A stretch of 64,000 nt of DNA from Pantoea eucrina (lineage in GTDB: Bacteria; Pseudomonadota; Gammaproteobacteria; Enterobacterales; Enterobacteriaceae): positions 374,300-438,299 of the forward strand of contig NZ_MAYN01000007.1 of assembly GCF_001691555.1 (NCBI RefSeq), written 5' to 3'. The notes below the pieces were generated by a model, which saw only the letters and a program-made list of their open reading frames with translations, made no database searches and was not told the DNA's origin. Below are positions 44,884-54,252 of the stretch, piece by piece. The number at the start of each line of letters is the position of its first letter. The stretch's first letter is position 1. The position numbers and the translations under genes are program-made.

Positions 44884-44960
44884 GCATCCATAGCTCAGCT
44901 GGATAGAGTACTCGGCTACGAACCGAGCGGTCGGAGGTTCGAATCCTCCTGGATGCACCA
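44884..44960 (+). tRNA. tRNA-Arg (anticodon ACG), copy 4 of 4
   Basis: Identical 77-nt copy; anticodon at 44918-44920. The spacer before it is again 56 nt. Corresponds to the last arg gene of the serV-argVYZQ cluster of E. coli. No integrase or att duplication follows. Confidence 0.97.
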
Positions 44961-45324
44961 TTCTCTGTTTCTGTTTCCGTATGCTTCAGTGAGTCTGTGA
45001 CAGACAGCTTTAGTACCGTGTTATATCCCTTAAATCTCTCCGGCAGTACCAGCAGCTTTTGCGATAAGCCGATCTCAATTCAGTGATTTTTCCACTGTCA
45101 GAGTTCACAGGCGTTAATAAGAATGCTGACTCTCTTTTGTACGCTGATATGAAAAATGCTGCATTTACCGCCATTTATCCCCGGTTTTAGTCCCTGACCT
45201 TTTTCTGAAAACGAAAATTGCTAATGCTTTCAAAGCATTTGCGGTTAAGCCTGCCTGGCGACAACCTGAGCGCATTAAGCTAAAGTAATGGCTCATTTTG
45301 TCGTACGTGCGATATGCCATTACC
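44961..45324. other. 364-bp gap after the tRNA cluster
   Basis: No gene supported. AT-rich with a pyrimidine-rich start (trailer of the tRNA transcript). A near-perfect palindrome AATGCTTTCAAAGCATT lies at 45223-45239, about 85 bp before yqaA; its role is unknown. No clear rho-independent terminator is seen for the tRNA operon. Confidence 0.5.
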
Positions 45325-45753
45325 GTGAATGATTTCCTGATTTATGGCTCGCTACTGGGCAGCAGCTTTCTGAGCGCCACTCTGCTTCCGGGCAGTTCCG
45401 AGGCCGTACTGATAGCGCTGCTGATTGCTCAGAAAGGATCGGTGTATGGCTTACTGCTGGCTGCATCAGTGGGAAACACGCTGGGTGGCCTGACCAACAT
45501 TTTTCTTGGTCGCCTGATGCCGCAAAACGGGCAGGGGCGATGGCATGACACAGCATTGACGTGGTTACACCGATGGGGCCCTGCGGCATTGATCTTTAGC
45601 TGGCTGCCGGTCGCTGGCGATCTGCTTTGCGTTCTCGCAGGCTGGTTGCGCTTCAGCTGGCTGCCTTGCGTGCTGTTTCTCGCTCTCGGTAAAACGCTGC
45701 GTTATATCTTTATCGCGATCGCCACAATACAGGGTATGGAGTGGTGGCATTGA
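45325..45753 (+). CDS. yqaA: Inner-membrane protein YqaA (SNARE-associated/DedA-like)
   Basis: Small polytopic membrane protein, function unknown. GTG 45325 gives 142 residues, the E. coli length; TTG 45298 and GTG 45307 upstream are in frame but would extend beyond the family. Blocks [35 protein letters not shown] and [20 protein letters not shown] match YqaA. Three to four hydrophobic segments. Lies before gshA as in E. coli. The ribosome site is weak, so the start is less certain than the gene. Confidence 0.88.
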   Translation: MNDFLIYGSLLGSSFLSATLLPGSSEAVLIALLIAQKGSVYGLLLAASVGNTLGGLTNIFLGRLMPQNGQGRWHDTALTWLHRWGPAALIFSWLPVAGDLLCVLAGWLRFSWLPCVLFLALGKTLRYIFIAIATIQGMEWWH

Positions 45754-45826
45754 TTCGCACAGATTCGAGGCTACGGTTAACATTATGCTGAACAAAAATA
45801 AATTATTCTCACAGCGGGAGGTTAAT

Positions 45827-47389
45827 GTGATCCCGGACGTATCAAAAGCGCTCTCCTGGCTGGAAGCGCATCCCGACGCGTTAAAGGGTATCGGCCGTGG
45901 CATCGAACGCGAAACATTGCGCGTCGGGCCTGATGGTCATCTGGCAACTACCGGCCATCCGGCATCGCTTGGCTCGGCGCTGAAGCATGACTGGATCACC
46001 ACGGATTTTGCGGAAACGCTGCTGGAGTTCATCACGCCGGTTGATAAAAATATCGATCGTTCGCTTACCTTCCTGCGCGATATCCATCGCCATGTGGCTA
46101 AGCAGCTGGGTGAAGAGCGTATGTGGCCCTTCAGTATGCCTGGTCATGTTGACGATACCGATAAAATTGAGCTGGCGCAGTATGGCAGTTCAAACGTGGG
46201 CCGGATGAAGACCCTCTACCGGCAGGGATTAAAAAACCGCTACAGCGCGCTGATGCAGATTATCTCTGGCGTGCACTATAACTTCTCACTGCCGCTCTCT
46301 TTCTGGCAGGAGTGGGCGGATGTGAAAGATGCTGAGAGCGGTAAAGAGACTATCTCTGCGGGCTATCTGCGCCTGATCCGCAACTATTATCGTTTTGGCT
46401 GGGTGATCCCTTATCTGTTTGGCGCCTCCCCGGCGATCAGCTCCTCATTTCTGCAGGGCCGTGAAAGCCAGCTGCCGTTTGAAACCGACGGTAAAGATAC
46501 GCTGTGGCTGCCGTATGCGACCTCTCTGCGCCTGAGCGACCTGGGCTATACCAATAAGTCGCAAAGTAATCTCGGCATCACCTTTAACTCGCTGGAAGGG
46601 TATGTTAACGCGCTGAAAGCCGCGATTAAGACGCCTTCTGAAGAGTATGCTGCCATGGGGGTTAAAGACGCTGAAGGTAACTGGCTGCAGCTCAATACTA
46701 ACGTGCTGCAGATTGAAAATGAGCTGTATGCGCCTATCCGTCCGAAACGCGTTACCCGTTCCGGTGAAGCCCCTTCTGACGCACTGCTGCGCGGCGGCAT
46801 TGAATATATTGAAGTTCGCTCACTTGATATCAATCCGTTCTCACCGGTGGGTGTGGACGCTGACCAGGCGCGCTTCCTCGATCTCTTCCTGATTTGGTGT
46901 ACGCTGGCCGATGCGCCTGAACTGAGCGCCAGCGAGCTGCTCTGCAGCCGTAAAAACTGGAACCGTGTGGTAATGGAAGGACGCAAGCCAGGGCAGGTTA
47001 TTGGCGTTGGCTGCAGTGACACAGAACATCCGCTGGTTGATGTAGGTAAAGCGCTCTTCGCCGATCTGCGTCGCGTCGCGGAAGTGCTGGATAGCAATGA
47101 AGGCAGCACGCAATATCAGCAGGTATGCGATCAACTGGTAGCTTCTTTTGACGATCCTGAGCTAACCTACTCGGCGCGCATTCTTCACGCTATTAAAGAG
47201 AACGGCCTGACCGGAGCCGGTGTCGCGCTGGCGGAGCAATACCGACAGATGCTCTGCGCAGAGCCGCTGGAAATTCTGACCGAAGCGGATTTCACTCAGC
47301 AGGCGCAGGAGTCTGTTGCTGCACAGCAGGCGCTGGAAGCGAGTGATAGCACAAGTTTTGAAGATTATCTGGCAGGTCGGGAAGGCTGA
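45827..47389 (+). CDS. gshA: Glutamate-cysteine ligase GshA
   Basis: First step of glutathione synthesis: ATP-dependent gamma-glutamylcysteine formation. I choose GTG 45827 (V-I-P-D-V-S-K as first codons), because GGGAGG lies 5 nt upstream and it gives 520 residues (E. coli 518, which also uses a non-ATG start). An ATG at 45785 would add 14 unconserved residues. [49 protein letters not shown] and [16 protein letters not shown] are diagnostic of the proteobacterial family. Confidence 0.95.
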   Translation: MIPDVSKALSWLEAHPDALKGIGRGIERETLRVGPDGHLATTGHPASLGSALKHDWITTDFAETLLEFITPVDKNIDRSLTFLRDIHRHVAKQLGEERMWPFSMPGHVDDTDKIELAQYGSSNVGRMKTLYRQGLKNRYSALMQIISGVHYNFSLPLSFWQEWADVKDAESGKETISAGYLRLIRNYYRFGWVIPYLFGASPAISSSFLQGRESQLPFETDGKDTLWLPYATSLRLSDLGYTNKSQSNLGITFNSLEGYVNALKAAIKTPSEEYAAMGVKDAEGNWLQLNTNVLQIENELYAPIRPKRVTRSGEAPSDALLRGGIEYIEVRSLDINPFSPVGVDADQARFLDLFLIWCTLADAPELSASELLCSRKNWNRVVMEGRKPGQVIGVGCSDTEHPLVDVGKALFADLRRVAEVLDSNEGSTQYQQVCDQLVASFDDPELTYSARILHAIKENGLTGAGVALAEQYRQMLCAEPLEILTEADFTQQAQESVAAQQALEASDSTSFEDYLAGREG

Positions 47390-47393
47390 AAAA

Positions 47394-47468
47394 GAAAATG
47401 GCCACATCACTGTGGCCAAAATTAACATCTCTGTTGTCAGGGATGATGATAACAAATGCGCGTCTTTC
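47394..47468 (-). ncRNA. micA: MicA small regulatory RNA
   Basis: Hfq-dependent sRNA that represses ompA and other envelope mRNAs under sigma-E stress. Read on the minus strand from 47468 it starts GAAAGACGCGCATTTGTTAT and continues CATCATCCCTGA, the conserved MicA seed region. It ends with the hairpin TGGCCACA/TGTGGCCA and a T-rich tail (TTTTCTTTTT). It sits between gshA and luxS, transcribed away from luxS, exactly as in E. coli. About 75 nt; the 3' end is set by eye. Confidence 0.93.
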
Positions 47469-47473
47469 ATATA

Positions 47474-47502
47474 TTCAGACGCAGAACGACGAGAAAAGTT
47501 TC
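47474..47502 (-). promoter_or_regulatory. Sigma-E promoter of micA
   Basis: On the minus strand, GAAACTT (47502-47496) and TCTGAA (47479-47474) with a 16-bp spacer match the sigma-E consensus, and the -10 ends 6 nt before the MicA 5' end. Confidence 0.85.
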
Positions 47503-47539
47503 ATCGTTCAGAAAAAAATTTTTAAACAGGAGGTGACGT

Positions 47540-48055
47540 ATGCCACTACTGGACAGTTTTACCGTTGATCACACCATCATGGCCGCGCCGGCAGTACGCG
47601 TGGCAAAGACCATGAAAACGCCGCATGGCGATACGATCACCGTTTTCGATCTGCGTTTTTGCCGGCCAAATATCGACATTCTGACCGAGCGCGGGATCCA
47701 TACGCTGGAGCATCTGTTTGCCGGTTTTATGCGCGATCACCTCAACGGTGACGGTGTGGAAATCGTGGACATCTCTCCAATGGGATGCCGTACCGGCTTC
47801 TACATGAGCCTGATTGGCACGCCAGATGAGCAGCGCGTGGCGCAGGCGTGGAAAGGGGCGATGGAAGATGTTCTGAAAGTGAAAGATCAGAATCAGATCC
47901 CGGAGCTTAATGAGTATCAGTGTGGCAGCTATAAGCTGCACTCTCTGGATGAAGCGCAGCAGATTGCGCGTAATGTTCTGTCACATGAGATTGGCGTTAA
48001 TCGTAACGACGATCTGAAGCTGCCAGCGGAAAAGCTGAAAGAACTGCATATCTGA
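47540..48055 (+). CDS. luxS: S-ribosylhomocysteine lyase LuxS (AI-2 synthesis)
   Basis: Cleaves S-ribosylhomocysteine to homocysteine and DPD, the AI-2 precursor; part of the activated methyl cycle. 171 residues, the E. coli length. Metal ligands H54 and H58 (HTLEH) and C128, with catalytic C83 (SPMGCRTGF), are present. A very strong ribosome site (AGGAGGTGA) precedes ATG 47540. No lsr uptake genes are in this window. Confidence 0.98.
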   Translation: MPLLDSFTVDHTIMAAPAVRVAKTMKTPHGDTITVFDLRFCRPNIDILTERGIHTLEHLFAGFMRDHLNGDGVEIVDISPMGCRTGFYMSLIGTPDEQRVAQAWKGAMEDVLKVKDQNQIPELNEYQCGSYKLHSLDEAQQIARNVLSHEIGVNRNDDLKLPAEKLKELHI

Positions 48056-48073
48056 TTAGGTCTTTCTGTAAAA

Positions 48074-48100
48074 ACGCCGCATAGTCTGCGGCGTTTTTTA
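48074..48100. terminator. Bidirectional terminator between luxS and yfjD
   Basis: ACGCCGCA with TGCGGCGT, 5-nt loop, flanked by A-run and T-run, so usable in both directions for convergent luxS and yfjD. Confidence 0.88.
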
Positions 48101-48102
48101 TA

Positions 48103-49389
48103 TCACGAACCCACTGAGCTTTTCAGCGGCTGCTGCGGTGTAACCCGCACCTGCTTCACCATGTTGTCCTGCACATCAAGAATATCGATGTCATAGCTGC
48201 CGACCTGTACCCGCGTTTCGGTCTGCGGGATCTCCTCCAGCACCTCGAGCAGCATGCCATTAATGGTGCGCGCTTCCTCTTCCGGCAGCGTCCAGTTGAA
48301 CGCCTTATTGATTTCGCGCACGTTAGCACTGCCTTCAATCAGCACCGAGCCATCATTCTGCGGCATCACCTCTTCAGCCAGAGAAGGGGACATCGAAGTG
48401 GTAAAGTCGCCGACTATCTCTTCCAGAATATCTTCGATGGTGATAAGACCCTTGATATCGCCATACTCATCCACCACCAGACCCGCTTTTTTCTTATTAC
48501 GCTGGAATTTAACCAGCTGCACATTCAGCGGTGTACCCTCCGGAACATAGTAGATCTCATCTGCCGCGCGCAGCAGGCGTTCCTTATTGAATTCTTTTTT
48601 CTCTGTCATCATGCGCCAGGCTTCGCGCACGCGCAGCATGCCTACGGTATCGTCAAGGGAGTCACGAAACAGCACAATACGGCCATGCGGTGAGTTACTC
48701 AGCTGGCGCTCAATCGATTTCCAGTCGTCATTGATATTGATGCCAACAATTTCATTGCGCGGCACCATGATGTCATCCACGCTGACTTTTTCCAGATCGA
48801 GCACGGACAGCAGCATATCCTGATTACGGCGAGACATCAGCGAGCGCGATTCGTAGACAATGGTACGCAGCTCCTCTTTGCTTAACGCGGAGCTTACGGA
48901 GCCTTCTGCTTTGATCCCCACCATACGCATCAGCATGCGCGTAATGGTATTGAGCAGCCAGACCAGCGGCAGCATCACATACTGCAGCGGGGCCAGCAAA
49001 ACGCTGCTGGGATAGGCCACTTTTTCAGGGTAGAGCGCCGCGATGGTTTTAGGCAGAACTTCGGCAAAAACCAGAACAACGAAGGTCAGCACGCCAGTGG
49101 CGATAGCGACGCCGGCATCACCATACAGGCGCATCCCTACAATCGTGCCCAGCGCGGAGGCGAGAATATTGACCAGGTTATTGCCGATTAAAACCAGGCT
49201 AATCAGGCGATCTGGCCGGCGCAGCAGTTTCTCAACGCGTCGCGCTGCACGGTTACCGCTTTTGGCTTTGTGCCGCAGCTTGTAGCGGTTGAGCGTCATC
49301 ATGCCGGTCTCAGATCCGGAGAAGTACGCTGAGACCAGCACCATGATGACAAGGATGATGATCATCGTGGTGGTTGAAACATGTTCCAA
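48103..49389 (-). CDS. yfjD: CNNM/CBS-domain membrane protein YfjD (HlyC/CorC family)
   Basis: Membrane protein of the CNNM/CorC family, associated with divalent cation (probably magnesium) transport or efflux. 428 residues, the E. coli YfjD length. An N-terminal DUF21/CNNM domain with about four membrane segments (AYFSGSETGMMTLNRYKLRH, LIGNNLVNILASALGT, VFAEVLPKTIAALYPEKVAYP), two CBS domains (DDIMVPRNEI to about residue 330) and a C-terminal CorC/HlyC domain (DGSVLIEGSANVREINK). Only 11 bp separate ypjD upstream from this gene, so they may be co-transcribed. Confidence 0.93.
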   Translation of the reverse strand: MEHVSTTTMIIILVIMVLVSAYFSGSETGMMTLNRYKLRHKAKSGNRAARRVEKLLRRPDRLISLVLIGNNLVNILASALGTIVGMRLYGDAGVAIATGVLTFVVLVFAEVLPKTIAALYPEKVAYPSSVLLAPLQYVMLPLVWLLNTITRMLMRMVGIKAEGSVSSALSKEELRTIVYESRSLMSRRNQDMLLSVLDLEKVSVDDIMVPRNEIVGININDDWKSIERQLSNSPHGRIVLFRDSLDDTVGMLRVREAWRMMTEKKEFNKERLLRAADEIYYVPEGTPLNVQLVKFQRNKKKAGLVVDEYGDIKGLITIEDILEEIVGDFTTSMSPSLAEEVMPQNDGSVLIEGSANVREINKAFNWTLPEEEARTINGMLLEVLEEIPQTETRVQVGSYDIDILDVQDNMVKQVRVTPQQPLKSSVGS

Positions 49390-49400
49390 CGAGAAATTCC

Positions 49401-50195
49401 TTAATGGGAAGTGAGAAGATGCTGCAGTACGCGACTGCCGAAGTAGGCCATGGTCAGCAGCAGCGCACCGCCGCAGTTAAACCACACCACGCGCCGTCCG
49501 CGCCACCCTTCACGGTAGTGCCCCCAGAGCAGCACGATATAGACAAACCACGCGAGAATAGAGAGCACTGCCTTATCAATATTTTCTGCACTGAACAGGT
49601 TATCCATGAAGAAAAGCCCGGTGCAGAGCACCAGCGTCAGCAGCACCACGCCAATCTGCGTGATATGAAACATTTTGCGCTCAATGCTTAATAGCGGCGG
49701 CATGTCCTGCGTGAAAGCGAGTTTTTTATTTTTCAGCTGATAATCTATCCACGCCAGCTGCAGCGCATAGAGCGCGGCAATAATCAGCGTGGCATAAGCA
49801 AACAGCGACAGACCGATATGCACCATCATGCCCGGCGTGGTCTCCAGATGCGTAATAAAGGCATTCGGAACAAACGTGGCAAAAGCCAGGTTAATTAACG
49901 CAAAGCTATACACTACCGGCAGCAGCAGCCAGCCACGGTTGCGTGAAGCGACAATAGTCATGATGGCGCAAATCAGCAGGCTTACCAGCGATCCAATATT
50001 AAGTAAGCTGAGATTCTGCCCGCTATCAATAGCAAATATCCGCTGCTGCAGCGCGACAGCGTGCGCAATCAGCGCAACGCAGGCTGAGAGAACAGCAAAT
50101 CGCCGCCAGCCGCTGTTACGTTTCAGTAAGCTGGGGATGATAAGGGCAAGACTGAGGGAGTAGGCGAACAGCGCCACGATCGCGAAAACGAACAT
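49401..50195 (-). CDS. ypjD: Inner-membrane protein YpjD (cytochrome c assembly family)
   Basis: Polytopic membrane protein of the CcsA/CcmC-like family. Start ATG 50195 (MFVFAIVALFAYSLSLALII) follows AAAGGAT and gives 264 residues (E. coli 263); longer in-frame versions add an unlikely polar stretch. About eight hydrophobic segments; the family block PGMMVHIGLSLFAYATLIIAALYALQLAW is clear. No cytochrome c maturation genes are nearby and its role is not established. Divergent from ffh. Confidence 0.9.
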   Translation of the reverse strand: MFVFAIVALFAYSLSLALIIPSLLKRNSGWRRFAVLSACVALIAHAVALQQRIFAIDSGQNLSLLNIGSLVSLLICAIMTIVASRNRGWLLLPVVYSFALINLAFATFVPNAFITHLETTPGMMVHIGLSLFAYATLIIAALYALQLAWIDYQLKNKKLAFTQDMPPLLSIERKMFHITQIGVVLLTLVLCTGLFFMDNLFSAENIDKAVLSILAWFVYIVLLWGHYREGWRGRRVVWFNCGGALLLTMAYFGSRVLQHLLTSH

Positions 50196-50300
50196 AGATC
50201 CTTTCTGAGAATGATGAGATAAGGAAAAAAGCAGTATAGCGTCAGCGGCAGTATGCTCCAAACGATCTCACGGTCAATTGCAGAGATCGCTGAGGCTTCG

Positions 50301-50309
50301 TGTTATAAT
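50301..50309 (+). promoter_or_regulatory. Extended -10 promoter of ffh
   Basis: TGTTATAAT (TGn plus consensus TATAAT) 53 bp before ffh. No good -35 at 16-18 bp, consistent with an extended -10 promoter. Confidence 0.6.
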
Positions 50310-50361
50310 CCGGCGCATTGTGTCGCTCAGGCGGCCTCGCTACGGTATTAAGTGAGAGAGC

Positions 50362-51723
50362 ATGTTTGATAATTTAACCGATCGTTTGTCGCAAACCCTG
50401 CGCAACATCAGCGGCCGCGGAAGGCTGACCGAAGAGAACATCAAAGATACCCTGCGCGAAGTGCGCATGGCGCTGCTGGAGGCGGACGTTGCGCTGCCGG
50501 TGGTACGTGAATTTATTAACCGCGTAAAAGAAGCAGCGGTCGGACACGACGTCAATAAAAGCCTGACGCCGGGTCAGGAGTTTATCAAGATTGTCCGCAA
50601 CGAACTGATTGCGGCCATGGGTGCTGAAAATAACACCCTGAACCTCAATGCTCAGCCGCCAGCCGTGGTGCTGATGGCGGGTCTGCAGGGTGCCGGTAAA
50701 ACCACCAGCGTGGGTAAACTCGGTAAATTTTTGCGCGAAAAGCACAAGAAAAAGGTGCTGGTGGTCTCGGCTGACGTTTATCGCCCGGCGGCGATTAAAC
50801 AGCTGGAGACGCTGGCGCAGCAGGTGGGCGTGGATTTCTGTCCCTCCGATCTCAGCCAGAAGCCGGTCGATATCGTTAAGCATGCGCTGAAAGAGGCGAA
50901 GCTGAAGTTCTACGACGTGCTGCTGGTCGATACCGCAGGTCGTCTGCACGTAGACGAAGCGATGATGGACGAAATCAAACAGGTGCACGCCGCGATTAAT
51001 CCGGTGGAAACGCTGTTTGTTGTCGATGCCATGACCGGTCAGGATGCCGCGAACACGGCGAAAGCCTTTAATGAAGCGCTGCCGCTGACCGGGGTGATCC
51101 TGACCAAGGTTGATGGTGATGCACGCGGCGGTGCCGCGCTCTCGATTCGTCACATCACCGGTAAACCGATCAAGTTTATGGGGATGGGTGAAAAAACCGA
51201 GGCGCTGGAAGCATTTTATCCCGACCGTATCGCTTCGCGCATTCTGGGCATGGGCGATGTCCTGTCGCTGATTGAAGATATTGAGAGCAAGGTTGACCGC
51301 GATCAGGCGGAAAAGCTGGCGAAAAAGCTGAAAACCGGTGACGGTTTCGATCTCAATGACTTCCTTGAGCAGCTCAAGCAGATGCGCAATATGGGCGGCA
51401 TGGCCAGCCTGATGGGTAAACTGCCGGGAATGGGGCAGCTACCGGATAACGTCAAATCGCAAATGGACGACAAGGTGCTGGTGCGTATGGAAGCCATCAT
51501 CAACTCCATGACGCGCAAAGAGCGTGAAAAGCCTGAAATCATCAAGGGCTCGCGTAAGCGTCGCATCGCAACTGGCGCCGGCATGCAGGTGCAGGATGTC
51601 AATCGGCTGCTGAAGCAGTTCGATGATATGCAGCGCATGATGAAAAAGATGAAGAAAGGCGGCATGGCCAAAATGATGCGTGGCATGAAGGGTATGATGC
51701 CGCCAGGGTTCCCGAGCCGTTAA
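50362..51723 (+). CDS. ffh: Signal recognition particle protein Ffh
   Basis: GTPase that with 4.5S RNA targets inner-membrane proteins to FtsY and SecYEG. 453 residues, the E. coli length. N domain, then G domain with GLQGAGKTTSVGKLGKFL (G1), DTAGRLHVDEAMMDE (G3) and TKVDGDARGGAALS (G4), and the Met-rich M domain with RKRRIATGAGMQVQDVNRLLKQFDDMQRMMKKMKKGG. Divergent from ypjD and followed by the rpsP operon, as in E. coli. Confidence 0.99.
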   Translation: MFDNLTDRLSQTLRNISGRGRLTEENIKDTLREVRMALLEADVALPVVREFINRVKEAAVGHDVNKSLTPGQEFIKIVRNELIAAMGAENNTLNLNAQPPAVVLMAGLQGAGKTTSVGKLGKFLREKHKKKVLVVSADVYRPAAIKQLETLAQQVGVDFCPSDLSQKPVDIVKHALKEAKLKFYDVLLVDTAGRLHVDEAMMDEIKQVHAAINPVETLFVVDAMTGQDAANTAKAFNEALPLTGVILTKVDGDARGGAALSIRHITGKPIKFMGMGEKTEALEAFYPDRIASRILGMGDVLSLIEDIESKVDRDQAEKLAKKLKTGDGFDLNDFLEQLKQMRNMGGMASLMGKLPGMGQLPDNVKSQMDDKVLVRMEAIINSMTRKEREKPEIIKGSRKRRIATGAGMQVQDVNRLLKQFDDMQRMMKKMKKGGMAKMMRGMKGMMPPGFPSR

Positions 51724-51760
51724 GAGATCACTACACAGCCAGAAAAGTATGCTACTGCGG

Positions 51761-51788
51761 TTGCTTTTTGCGCCAAAATGAGTAAAAT
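51761..51788 (+). promoter_or_regulatory. Promoter of the rpsP-rimM-trmD-rplS operon
   Basis: TTGCTT (51761-51766) and TAAAAT (51783-51788), 16-bp spacer, in the ffh-rpsP gap. Confidence 0.6.
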
Positions 51789-51810
51789 TTTCGGGCTTTT
51801 TATATTGCAC

Positions 51811-51848
51811 CCGGACCCCGTTCCTCGATGGGGTCCGGTTGTTTTATT
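51811..51848 (+). promoter_or_regulatory. Leader hairpin (attenuator-like) before rpsP
   Basis: CCGGACCCC (51811-51819) pairs perfectly with GGGGTCCGG (51830-51838), followed by TTGTTTTATT. It looks like a terminator inside the operon leader, 17 bp before rpsP; it may attenuate the operon or end stray transcripts. Confidence 0.6.
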
Positions 51849-51864
51849 AACTAAAGAGGATGTT

Positions 51865-52113
51865 ATGGTAACAATTCGTTTGGCACGTCACGGCGCGAAA
51901 AAGCGTCCGTTCTACCAGGTCGTCGTCACTGACAGCCGCAATGCACGCAACGGTCGCTTCATTGAGCGCGTTGGTTTCTTCAACCCGATCGCATCTGGTC
52001 AGGCTGAAGGTCTGCGTCTGGACCTGGACCGTATTGAGCACTGGGTTGGCCAGGGCGCAACGCTTTCCGATCGCGTTAACGCGCTGATCAAAGAAGCAAA
52101 AAAAGCAGCTTAA
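51865..52113 (+). CDS. rpsP: Ribosomal protein bS16
   Basis: Small-subunit protein needed for 30S assembly. Start ATG 51865 ([21 protein letters not shown]) follows AAAGAGGA and gives 82 residues, the E. coli length; upstream in-frame codons cross the leader hairpin and are not used. [19 protein letters not shown] is diagnostic. First gene of the four-gene operon. Confidence 0.99.
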   Translation: MVTIRLARHGAKKRPFYQVVVTDSRNARNGRFIERVGFFNPIASGQAEGLRLDLDRIEHWVGQGATLSDRVNALIKEAKKAA

Positions 52114-52131
52114 TCTGTCACGGTGGTGAGC

Positions 52132-52680
52132 ATGACCAGTAAACCTGCCGCACAGCCTCCTGTTAATCCCATCGTTTTGGGTAAAATGGGTGCCGCTTAC
52201 GGAATTCGGGGCTGGCTCAAAGTGTTTTCCTCCACTGAAGACGCTGAAAGCATCTTCGACTATCAACCCTGGTTTATCCAGCGCGCCGGTAAATGGCAGC
52301 AGGTAGAACTGGAAGGTTGGAAGCACCACAATCAGGACCTGATTATCAAAGTCAACGGCATTGACGATCGGGACGCGGCGGCGCAGTTGACCAATTGTGA
52401 AATCACGGTTGACTCCACGCAGCTGCCTGCGCTGGGAGAGGGTGATTACTACTGGAAAGACCTTATGGGTTGCAAAGTAGTGAACCTCGACGGCTATGAG
52501 ATGGGCAAAGTCATTGATTTGATGGAAACCGGCTCAAACGACGTACTCGTCGTTAAGGCGAACCTGAAAGATGCATTCGGTGTACAGGAGCGGTTAATAC
52601 CGTTTCTCGATGAACAGGTTATCAAGAAAGTCGATCTCGCTACTGGCACTATTGAAGTAGACTGGGATCCTGGTTTTTGA
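52132..52680 (+). CDS. rimM: Ribosome maturation factor RimM
   Basis: Assists assembly of the 30S head near uS19. ATG 52132, with GGTGAG upstream, gives 182 residues, the E. coli length; GTG 52123 is an alternative. N-terminal RimM barrel ([22 protein letters not shown]) and a C-terminal PRC-like barrel ([39 protein letters not shown]). Confidence 0.98.
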   Translation: MTSKPAAQPPVNPIVLGKMGAAYGIRGWLKVFSSTEDAESIFDYQPWFIQRAGKWQQVELEGWKHHNQDLIIKVNGIDDRDAAAQLTNCEITVDSTQLPALGEGDYYWKDLMGCKVVNLDGYEMGKVIDLMETGSNDVLVVKANLKDAFGVQERLIPFLDEQVIKKVDLATGTIEVDWDPGF

Positions 52681-52715
52681 TCTCCGGACAATCCGGTAAC
52701 GTAACGGCGAACGCG

Positions 52716-53480
52716 ATGTGGATTGGTGTTATCAGCCTGTTTCCAGAGATGTTTCGCGCTATTACCGAGTACGGGGTAACTGGCCGGGCAGTTAAAAATG
52801 GCCTGCTCAACATTGAGAGCTGGAGTCCTCGTAACTTCACGCACGACCGGCACCGTACCGTGGACGATCGTCCTTACGGCGGCGGACCGGGAATGTTGAT
52901 GATGGTGCAACCCTTACGGGATGCGATCCACGCAGCGAAAGCAGCGGCGGGAGAAGGTGCTAAGGTGATTTATCTGTCACCTCAGGGACGCAAACTTGAC
53001 CAACAGGGCGTTTGCGAACTGGCGACTAACCAGAAGCTGATTCTGGTTTGTGGTCGCTACGAAGGTATTGATGAGCGCGTGATCCATACAGAGATTGACG
53101 AAGAGTGGTCAATCGGCGATTACGTTCTCAGTGGTGGTGAGCTGCCAGCCATGACGCTGATTGACTCCGTCGCCCGGTTTATTCCCGGCGTACTGGGCAA
53201 GCAGGCGTCCGCCGATGAAGACTCATTTTCGGATGGTTTGCTGGATTGCCCGCACTATACCCGGCCTGAAGTGTTAGAGGGGATGGAAGTACCGTCAGTT
53301 CTGCTGTCGGGCAACCATGCCGATATTCGCCGCTGGCGCCTGAAACAGTCGCTAGGCCGTACCTGGCTAAGAAGACCTGAACTTCTGGAAAACCTGGCTC
53401 TGACTGAAGAGCAAGCAAGGTTGCTGACTGAGTTCCAGCGGGAACAGCAGCAGCAACAAAACGATGAAGCGGAAGAGTAA
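52716..53480 (+). CDS. trmD: tRNA (guanine-37-N1)-methyltransferase TrmD
   Basis: SAM-dependent m1G37 methylation that prevents +1 frameshifting. ATG 52716 ([13 protein letters not shown]) gives 254 residues (E. coli 255). The SPOUT trefoil-knot motifs [24 protein letters not shown] and [15 protein letters not shown] are intact. The C terminus is Gln-rich ([14 protein letters not shown]). 35 bp after rimM in the operon. Confidence 0.98.
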   Translation: MWIGVISLFPEMFRAITEYGVTGRAVKNGLLNIESWSPRNFTHDRHRTVDDRPYGGGPGMLMMVQPLRDAIHAAKAAAGEGAKVIYLSPQGRKLDQQGVCELATNQKLILVCGRYEGIDERVIHTEIDEEWSIGDYVLSGGELPAMTLIDSVARFIPGVLGKQASADEDSFSDGLLDCPHYTRPEVLEGMEVPSVLLSGNHADIRRWRLKQSLGRTWLRRPELLENLALTEEQARLLTEFQREQQQQQNDEAEE

Positions 53481-53513
53481 TCTTCCCTGACTATCAGTTT
53501 ACCCAGGATATGA

Positions 53514-53873
<360 letters not shown>

Positions 53874-53900
53874 GCGACATCCTAAAGTTAATAGCAAACA

Positions 53901-53931
53901 AGGGGTTGGCCACAGGCTGACCCCTTTTTTT
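53901..53931 (+). terminator. Intrinsic terminator of the rpsP operon
   Basis: An 11-bp stem (53901-53911 with 53915-53925, two G-U pairs), ACA loop and a seven-T run. Confidence 0.88.
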
Positions 53932-54034
53932 ATGGGCGTTTTAAGCGATAAACCGCTGCATTGGCTGGCTTGTCCGGCAGCATAATCAGCCCATGCTGCC
54001 AGCCTGCAACGAAAAAGATACAGAATGCGCGTGA

Positions 54035-54052
54035 TGTAAATATTAGTTTACG
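54035..54052. promoter_or_regulatory. Strong TyrR box upstream of aroF
   Basis: TGTAAATATTAGTTTACG matches TGTAAA-N6-TTTACA at 11 of 12 consensus positions, including the invariant G and C. TyrR with tyrosine represses aroF-tyrA in E. coli. The 379-bp rplS-aroF gap is otherwise AT-rich, with TATAAATATAATTACATGAT around 54080-54100. Confidence 0.85.
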
Positions 54053-54141
54053 AATAACTGGTTCGGTTTTGGTTGCAATATAAATATAATTACATGATAT
54101 ATATGATATTTATTGGTTATTTAAGCTGAATTAAATATAGG

Positions 54142-54159
54142 TGGTAAAAATAGTGTACA
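54142..54159. promoter_or_regulatory. Weak TyrR box beside the aroF promoter
   Basis: TGGTAAAAATAGTGTACA keeps the invariant G and C and 9 of 12 consensus positions. It ends 8 bp before the putative -35, where a weak box would be filled by hexameric TyrR. Confidence 0.5.
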
Positions 54160-54167
54160 TGCATGGA

Positions 54168-54195
54168 TTGCATGTGATACAGCCTGTGATAAAGT
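54168..54195 (+). promoter_or_regulatory. Probable aroF-tyrA promoter
   Basis: TTGCAT (54168-54173) and TAAAGT (54190-54195), 16-bp spacer, 57 bp before aroF. Confidence 0.5.
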
Positions 54196-54252
54196 AAGCG
54201 TCATCCTCACTGAGGATCCAAACCGCACAGACGAGTAAAAAGGATCGCCATC

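Noticed and set aside
44344..45324. Possible prophage or island attachment at the tRNA cluster
   Set aside because: No integrase, no partial tRNA duplicate beyond the four full copies, and core genes resume at yqaA.
45785..45826. ATG start for gshA 14 codons upstream
   Set aside because: No ribosome site there, while GTG 45827 has GGGAGG and matches the family N terminus.
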